Below, in pieces: positions 59,698-64,000 of a DNA stretch of 64,000 nt; within the stretch, counting starts at the first letter, position 1; every line of letters starts with the position of its first letter. The notes under the pieces are model-generated. The model saw only the letters and a list, made by a program, of their open reading frames with translations. It searched no databases and was not told the DNA's origin. The stretch comes from UBA1783 sp033808805 (lineage in GTDB: Bacteria; Bacillota_I; Bacilli_A; Erysipelotrichales; Erysipelotrichaceae). Position numbers and translations under genes: made by a program. The stretch covers positions 1-64,000 of the forward strand of contig JAPXMY010000004.1 in the NCBI GenBank assembly GCA_033808805.1. Direction: 5' to 3'.

Positions 59698-62166
59698 CTA
59701 TCTTTTGGTTCCAATATCATAATTCGTTATAACTATTGAGTCAACAACATTTTTGACAGAGTCAAATAATGTAACATATCCTTTTAAAGACTTGGCCTTT
59801 ACTTTTAGAATTTCTGATCTGGGGTTGATAAATATTTTTGTTTTTCCTTTTCCATTTTTAGCTTCCTGTACCAGGTTGGCAACAGCTGAATTGCCATCAA
59901 AGGCAAATAGAAACGAATTTCTTCTTTCGAATATTTCATAATTAAAAGATTTATATATTCCCATTTCCTGAGATTCAATAGATAGTCTGATACCGGTAAT
60001 ATCAGCTTTAGAAAGCGCAGCTGCCTGAGACTTATCCATTAGAGAGGGGATAATGCAATAGATATCAAAATTGCGTCTATTATTATTTAACAAATATCTT
60101 TCATAGGCTAACAGTTTGTGGCCGATTACAAAGAATACTTTTTCTGGGTCCAGTCTGTTTAACATTGAACGGATTAAACGTCTATCGAAATCTGTTATTT
60201 TAATTGCTTTATCATCAGTGGTAAAGCTGGCACCAGCAATAATAATGGGGAATTTATCCCAAGGCAATTCTTTGATTTTTTCTTTAAAAATTGGATAAGA
60301 AGGCACTTTATTAATTTCAAATTTTACTTTATTTTCTGTTGTAGCATTTTCAAATAATTCAGTGTAGTATTGTTCAACGGATTTATCTTTTCGCTGTTTG
60401 TTAAATTGTTTTGATTTGTATAAAAATGCCTTTTGACTTCTTTCAATAATTTCTTTTTCTGTTTTTTTCATTGTTCTGAATTGATTATCAGTTACTTTTA
60501 AAAGATTCATTAAGGCTAATTGTTCATCAATGCTATCTGTGCCATATAAACCACAACCATCAGTGCCCATAACGCATTTGATATCATTTTCTAAATATGT
60601 TTTAAGTGGATGAGCGGATAAGTCAGTCAAGTTATTTAATCTGACATTACTCGTTATTTGGAATTCCAAGACAACATTTTTATTTTTAAGTGTGTTTAAT
60701 AACCTTTTACCTTTGACTGATTTTAAATCATCGGAATAGATACCGTGTCCAATTCGAACATAAGGAAACTGTTGATTTTCATTCAGTGAATCTTCAATCA
60801 ACTCTATAGCCTTAGCCATATTATCTTTTAGGGAATCGTTTTCACCAGCATGCACTCTGATGGTCCAGTGTTTATCCTTATTGGCAATAGTTGAAACTAT
60901 TTCTCTAATTACCGACTTTAATTCGCTGATGTCGTTTATTTCTTCACCGACAAAATCACTGCCAACGACATATGGGTCTTTGCTGACAATTTTTAAGACA
61001 CTCATTGCTTCCGTCAAATAGTTAGCTGATTGAATGTCATCTCTAACCAAAGTTAAAGGGATTCTTCTAATAGCTGCTAAAAATCTGATGTCAACACCAG
61101 TTTCTTTTTTAGCAAGAGGCAGAATGTGATGAATCTGTTTAAGCAAATCAATAGCTGATTGCTCTTTTTTAACTAAAGTAGTATCACTTATTTCTACATA
61201 ATTGATTTGTTGAGCCTGGTAACTTCTGGCTATCCATAACAGCTTATCTTCAAAGAAGGTTAATTCACGATAGTTTTTATTATTATAATCTTTGAGCATC
61301 CTGACTAAATAACGATAAACATCAACATCCTGAAGTTTTTCAAAATTGGTTAGAGGAATTCTATAGGCACTTAATTTAGGTTTAGTGAAGACATAACGAT
61401 ATAAGTAAAGCTTTTCCAGATTAGTAAAAACTGCCTGTGAATCTTTTAAAATAGCCAGAGAATTTCTTATTTTAGAAATGTTTTCCACAGAGTTTTCCAA
61501 GTTTAGAAGAATTAAGTCAGCAAAGTTGATAAAAGTATTATCGTCAATTTTTCTATTCAGGTGTTTATCGGATAAAGAAGAATCAATGACTGTTAAAGCT
61601 ACCTGCTCTCTTTGTTTTTCCAACATGTGATACTGTCCATCAGATAGTTTTAAATTTAATTTTTTTACATAATAGTATGGATAATCTATCTGATGCTTAA
61701 TACCTAAAGCAATTAAGGCATCAGGAGTCAGGTTAGCATTGGCATGAGTGTGCAAATCGGTTCTTAGTTTGATGTCTTCTAAGATATAAGACTTTATCAA
61801 AGTGTCTCTAATATCAAAATTGTATTCTTTGGTTTGCGACATCAGTGTTTTAGAAATAGCTGGCACAAGAGCATTGATTTCTACTTTACCATTGGGATAG
61901 ATGTTGGCTATCTTGGTTTCATTCAGTCTAAAGACATAAACTCTTTGTCCATCACCTTTGATGAAACAGGGGATAGTTCCTTTTATTACCAAACGATTAT
62001 TTTGATGAACAGTTTTCTGATTTAAGACTTTGGCTAAATTGACAATCAGATTATCTGTTTTATGATTTGGAGTAAAAAGGCAATAAGAAAGGATATGTTT
62101 GGACATATCTAAGTTTATTGCTATATCTTTCTCTTTATCTAAATAAAACTTACCAAAGTGACTCAT
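59698..62166 (-). CDS. Adenosine-deaminase-like domain fused to a DprA/SLOG-like domain
   Basis: 822 residues; ordinary adenosine deaminases have about 330-350. An N-terminal region (about 1-130) of unknown fold precedes RTDLHTHAN (HxH ligands His139, His141). Later come RVHAGEN (His439, Glu442), RIGHGIY (His474), ITSNVRL, SAHPL and MGTDG (Asp536), in the order of the deaminase barrel. About 220 helical residues are inserted between the HxH and HAGE motifs. The usual TDDP reads TDGC, so the second Asp is missing. From about 635 a Rossmann-like domain follows (FPIIIAGAS, KVFFVIGHKLL) and ends with FERRNSFLFAF and TKIFINPRS, which resemble the RN-containing nucleotide-binding half of DprA/SLOG proteins. 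I infer a nucleotide- or nucleoside-sensing enzyme. ATG 62166 lacks a clear Shine-Dalgarno. Confidence 0.65.
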   Translation of the reverse strand: MSHFGKFYLDKEKDIAINLDMSKHILSYCLFTPNHKTDNLIVNLAKVLNQKTVHQNNRLVIKGTIPCFIKGDGQRVYVFRLNETKIANIYPNGKVEINALVPAISKTLMSQTKEYNFDIRDTLIKSYILEDIKLRTDLHTHANANLTPDALIALGIKHQIDYPYYYVKKLNLKLSDGQYHMLEKQREQVALTVIDSSLSDKHLNRKIDDNTFINFADLILLNLENSVENISKIRNSLAILKDSQAVFTNLEKLYLYRYVFTKPKLSAYRIPLTNFEKLQDVDVYRYLVRMLKDYNNKNYRELTFFEDKLLWIARSYQAQQINYVEISDTTLVKKEQSAIDLLKQIHHILPLAKKETGVDIRFLAAIRRIPLTLVRDDIQSANYLTEAMSVLKIVSKDPYVVGSDFVGEEINDISELKSVIREIVSTIANKDKHWTIRVHAGENDSLKDNMAKAIELIEDSLNENQQFPYVRIGHGIYSDDLKSVKGKRLLNTLKNKNVVLEFQITSNVRLNNLTDLSAHPLKTYLENDIKCVMGTDGCGLYGTDSIDEQLALMNLLKVTDNQFRTMKKTEKEIIERSQKAFLYKSKQFNKQRKDKSVEQYYTELFENATTENKVKFEINKVPSYPIFKEKIKELPWDKFPIIIAGASFTTDDKAIKITDFDRRLIRSMLNRLDPEKVFFVIGHKLLAYERYLLNNNRRNFDIYCIIPSLMDKSQAAALSKADITGIRLSIESQEMGIYKSFNYEIFERRNSFLFAFDGNSAVANLVQEAKNGKGKTKIFINPRSEILKVKAKSLKGYVTLFDSVKNVVDSIVITNYDIGTKR

Positions 62167-62186
62167 CTTTAAAATTGATTATTTAA

Positions 62187-62215
62187 AGTATAGTATAAAG
62201 AAAAACTGATAACAA
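62187..62215 (-). promoter_or_regulatory. Candidate promoter of the deaminase-like gene
   Basis: On the minus strand TTGTTA, 17-bp spacer, TATACT. It overlaps the terminator hairpin of the upstream DUF2804 gene and gives a leader of only about 15 nt. Confidence 0.5.
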
Positions 62216-62228
62216 CCAGTTTTTCTTT
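62197..62228 (-). terminator. Terminator of the DUF2804 gene
   Basis: Perfect 12-bp stem AAAGAAAAACTG/CAGTTTTTCTTT with an 8-nt loop; the T-rich arm supplies the U tract. Confidence 0.75.
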
Positions 62229-62231
62229 ATT

Positions 62232-63260
62232 TTAAAATTTATTGTGAACTTTTTCAGCAAATCCTATTTGGCCAGTCAGTGAAATGAGGGTTCCATCATC
62301 TAATATACAGTCACCATAAAATCTTCCAAAGACCTGATGCTGGTCGGATTTAAGTATTATAATGTCTGTACAGCTGGCTCTATCAATAATAGGTTCAAAG
62401 CGCAATGTCAAGCGATTATCATTGCTGGTAAAATTCCAGGTTCCATAGTAATCGTCTTTGCCATCTTTAGTCGGTAAACCAAAATCAACTTTATCCAGTT
62501 TGTGAGCTTTTCCTTTATAGAACAGCATGTTTTCAGTAGCTGCTGATGTGTTTCCAAATCCATATCCCAGGTTGAAACCAAAAGGCTGGCCATCAACATA
62601 GGTGCTTAGTGAAGCCCAAAACCAGGTGTTATCATAAGTCCATATCCCTCTTCCCCAGTCCAAGACAGCTGCAGAATCTTTCTTGTTAAAGACATATTCA
62701 TCATCTCCGATAGAGACAATACCGCTGGCTGCCATACAATTCAATTTCTGGTTGTAATAGAAGTGTCCAGGTTTATCAAAAGGTGTCGCAATAACCATGC
62801 TTTCCGCTGGTATATCTGTTAATTCAACACTGAAATTAATAGTTTTCTTGTCTTTAAAATTATTCATGTAACCAGACAGGATTCTTTTATTGCCTTCATT
62901 TCTAAAGGAGATATTATATTTCTTATTGCCATAACTTATATCACCGGTAACTGAAGTTCTAGGGAAATTTTTCTTACCCAGGGTTAAAAGCTGCATTGGT
63001 GATTTGGTGACTTCCCACTTTTCATTGAAATCAATGAAAGATACAGAATCAAGACCCATATAACCATTATCAGCCAAAGTAAGACAGAGGGCAAATTTAT
63101 CATTCGAGATACAATAGTAATCCCATTCTTTAGTTTTAAAACGAGTCTTGAGATCGGTTTTCTTATTGTAGATCGGTAACATCTTTTTAGCATAACCAGG
63201 TTCTATTAAATTATTATTTTCATCCAACAGATTACCTGCAGTAGTAATTTCATGTTGCAT
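62232..63260 (-). CDS. DUF2804 family protein
   Basis: 342 residues. LDWGRGIWTYDNTWFWASLS followed by GQPFGFNLGYGFGNTSAATE is the strongly conserved centre of DUF2804, and TPFDKPGHFYYNQKLNCM is also typical. The fold is probably mostly beta, of lipocalin/AttH-like type; function unknown. ATG 63260 follows GAGAGGAGAG on the minus strand; the longer frame from 63350 adds a non-conserved hydrophobic stretch and is rejected. Confidence 0.85.
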   Translation of the reverse strand: MQHEITTAGNLLDENNNLIEPGYAKKMLPIYNKKTDLKTRFKTKEWDYYCISNDKFALCLTLADNGYMGLDSVSFIDFNEKWEVTKSPMQLLTLGKKNFPRTSVTGDISYGNKKYNISFRNEGNKRILSGYMNNFKDKKTINFSVELTDIPAESMVIATPFDKPGHFYYNQKLNCMAASGIVSIGDDEYVFNKKDSAAVLDWGRGIWTYDNTWFWASLSTYVDGQPFGFNLGYGFGNTSAATENMLFYKGKAHKLDKVDFGLPTKDGKDDYYGTWNFTSNDNRLTLRFEPIIDRASCTDIIILKSDQHQVFGRFYGDCILDDGTLISLTGQIGFAEKVHNKF

Positions 63261-63442
63261 ATTATAGCTCTCCTCTCTATATAAAAATAATACCATATAA
63301 TCAAGTTGAAAAAATGTTGAAAATAAAATAAAAAATGTAAATGATTTCATACAAATTTCATAATTATATAGTTTAATATAATTGTAATAGAGGAATTTCT
63401 CTCGTTTCCCCCTTCTTGAGTAATAAATATTTCAAAAATAAT

Positions 63443-63458
63443 GGTGTCTATTGACACC
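63443..63458. promoter_or_regulatory. Putative operator GGTGTC-N4-GACACC
   Basis: Perfect 6-bp inverted arms around TATT, overlapping the -35 box of the promoter at 63451. Position suggests repression. Confidence 0.45.
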
Positions 63459-63479
63459 TTTATTTTGTGATAATATGAT
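63451..63479 (+). promoter_or_regulatory. Promoter of the PPC/DUF296 gene
   Basis: Consensus TTGACA, 17-bp spacer, TATGAT, 18 bp before the ATG. Confidence 0.7.
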
Positions 63480-63496
63480 TAAATCAGGTGATGAAA

Positions 63497-63898
63497 ATGA
63501 TTTTGGTTAAAAGACTGCAATATGGAAATGATTTAAAAAGAGAAATAGAAAACTTATGTTATGAAAATAATATCACCAGTGCAGTTGTAATCTCTTCAGT
63601 TGGCTGTGTCTACAAGGCAACGATCAGGCTTGCTGATGGTAAAACGATTAGAGAATACAACGATAACTATGAAATTTTGTCAGTTAATGGAACGATAAGT
63701 AAGGATGGCAGTCATTTACATATAAGTTTCAGTGATATAAATGGTGACACATTTGGTGGCCATTTGTGTTATAATACCTTAGTTAATACGACCTGCGAAT
63801 TAGTGCTGGCTGGTATTGACGAATATTCTTTTAAAAGAGAATTTGATGAAAAGACAGGATATGATGAACTTGTCATCAATAAAAAGGAGGATTTTTAA
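63497..63898 (+). CDS. PPC/DUF296-domain protein
   Basis: 133 residues. The order VKRLQYGNDLKREIENLC, SAVVISSVGCVYKATIRLAD, YEILSVNGTISKDGSHLHIS and FGGHLCYNTLVNTTCELVL is that of the PPC (DUF296) domain, including the GSHLHIS and GGHL metal/His motifs. In plants the domain accompanies AT-hooks; bacterial single-domain members have no settled function, though DNA binding is often suggested. Start 63497 is chosen from the AGGTGATG site; GTG 63488 and ATG 63491 overlap it. Confidence 0.85.
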   Translation: MILVKRLQYGNDLKREIENLCYENNITSAVVISSVGCVYKATIRLADGKTIREYNDNYEILSVNGTISKDGSHLHISFSDINGDTFGGHLCYNTLVNTTCELVLAGIDEYSFKREFDEKTGYDELVINKKEDF

Positions 63899-64000
63899 AT
63901 GGATTTAACAAAATATTTCCCAGGATCAGCAGAGGCTAAAAAAAGCGTTTTACATTTAGTGGTAGTTTTAGTATTTTATGCTGTAGCAGTATGGGCTGCA
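63899..64000 (+). CDS. Membrane protein, 3' end outside window
   Basis: 34 codons visible, beginning MDLTKYFPGSAEAKK and then entering a hydrophobic helix (VLHLVVVLVFYAVAVWAA). It starts immediately after the previous stop, with AAGGAGG inside that gene's end, so the two are coupled. Too short to assign a family. Confidence 0.7.
   Translation, partial: MDLTKYFPGSAEAKKSVLHLVVVLVFYAVAVWAA

Noticed and set aside
59698..62166. Complete RADAR defence locus
   Set aside because: No RdrA-type ATPase or accessory membrane gene is adjacent; only the deaminase-like domain and large size are reminiscent.
63261..63350. Hydrophobic N-terminal extension of the DUF2804 protein as a signal peptide
   Set aside because: ATG 63260 has a strong GAGGAG site directly upstream and starts the conserved region; the extension is AT-rich leader sequence.

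Overview
The window comes from an AT-rich, low-GC Gram-positive chromosome (Bacillota). TGA, TAA and TAG all act as stops. Strong AGGAGG-type ribosome binding sites precede most genes, transporter binding proteins are lipoproteins, S14 is the short zinc type, and the ribosomal operons have Firmicutes order. The spc region lacks rpmD (L30), and map is missing between adk and infA. With the general gene content this points to a Mollicutes-related lineage such as Erysipelotrichia. That placement is inference.

Layout. Positions 1-3.3 kb hold small envelope or hypothetical genes: a DUF937 protein cut by the window edge, a membrane protein with a zinc-knuckle-like tail, a YegP/DUF1508 protein, a YhhN-family membrane protein and a YegS/DgkB-type lipid kinase. 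Positions 3.4-8.3 kb encode an ABC importer (lipoprotein, fused double permease, and an ATPase with an unusual helical insertion). Positions 8.4-14.2 kb encode a complete oligopeptide (Opp) importer, followed by a YtcJ-like amidohydrolase. Positions 15.9-20.3 kb are the str operon (rpsL-rpsG-fusA-tuf).

In many bacteria the S10 operon follows str directly. Here about 24 kb of metabolic genes lie between tuf and rpsJ. They comprise an orphan mannose-type PTS EIIA with a PfkB kinase and a beta-lactamase-fold hydrolase; a LysR regulator divergent from a DASS/SLC13 transporter, with an archaeal-type phosphoglycerate mutase downstream; an SDR oxidoreductase; a PrpR-N-type regulator; and a 14.5-kb, 15-gene co-directional catabolic cluster. 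That cluster combines a PdxA2-like dehydrogenase, a DUF1537 acid-sugar kinase, two D-2-hydroxyacid dehydrogenases, three DapA-family aldolase/lyase paralogues, an iron alcohol dehydrogenase, a branched-chain-type ABC importer and two tandem FAH-family proteins, one of which has lost the family's catalytic-site signature. It looks like a pathway for importing and breaking down an organic or sugar acid. Its promoter region carries a near-perfect palindrome, TGTTTCAAATTGAAACA.

Positions 44.2-58.0 kb are the merged S10-spc-alpha ribosomal superoperon, from rpsJ to rplQ. After it come a lipoprotein of unknown function and, on the minus strand, an 822-residue protein that joins an adenosine-deaminase-like domain to a C-terminal DprA/SLOG-like Rossmann domain. 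This is the most unusual single gene here. A DUF2804 protein, a PPC/DUF296 protein and the start of a membrane protein finish the window. I saw no tRNA, rRNA, CRISPR array, insertion sequence or phage gene.
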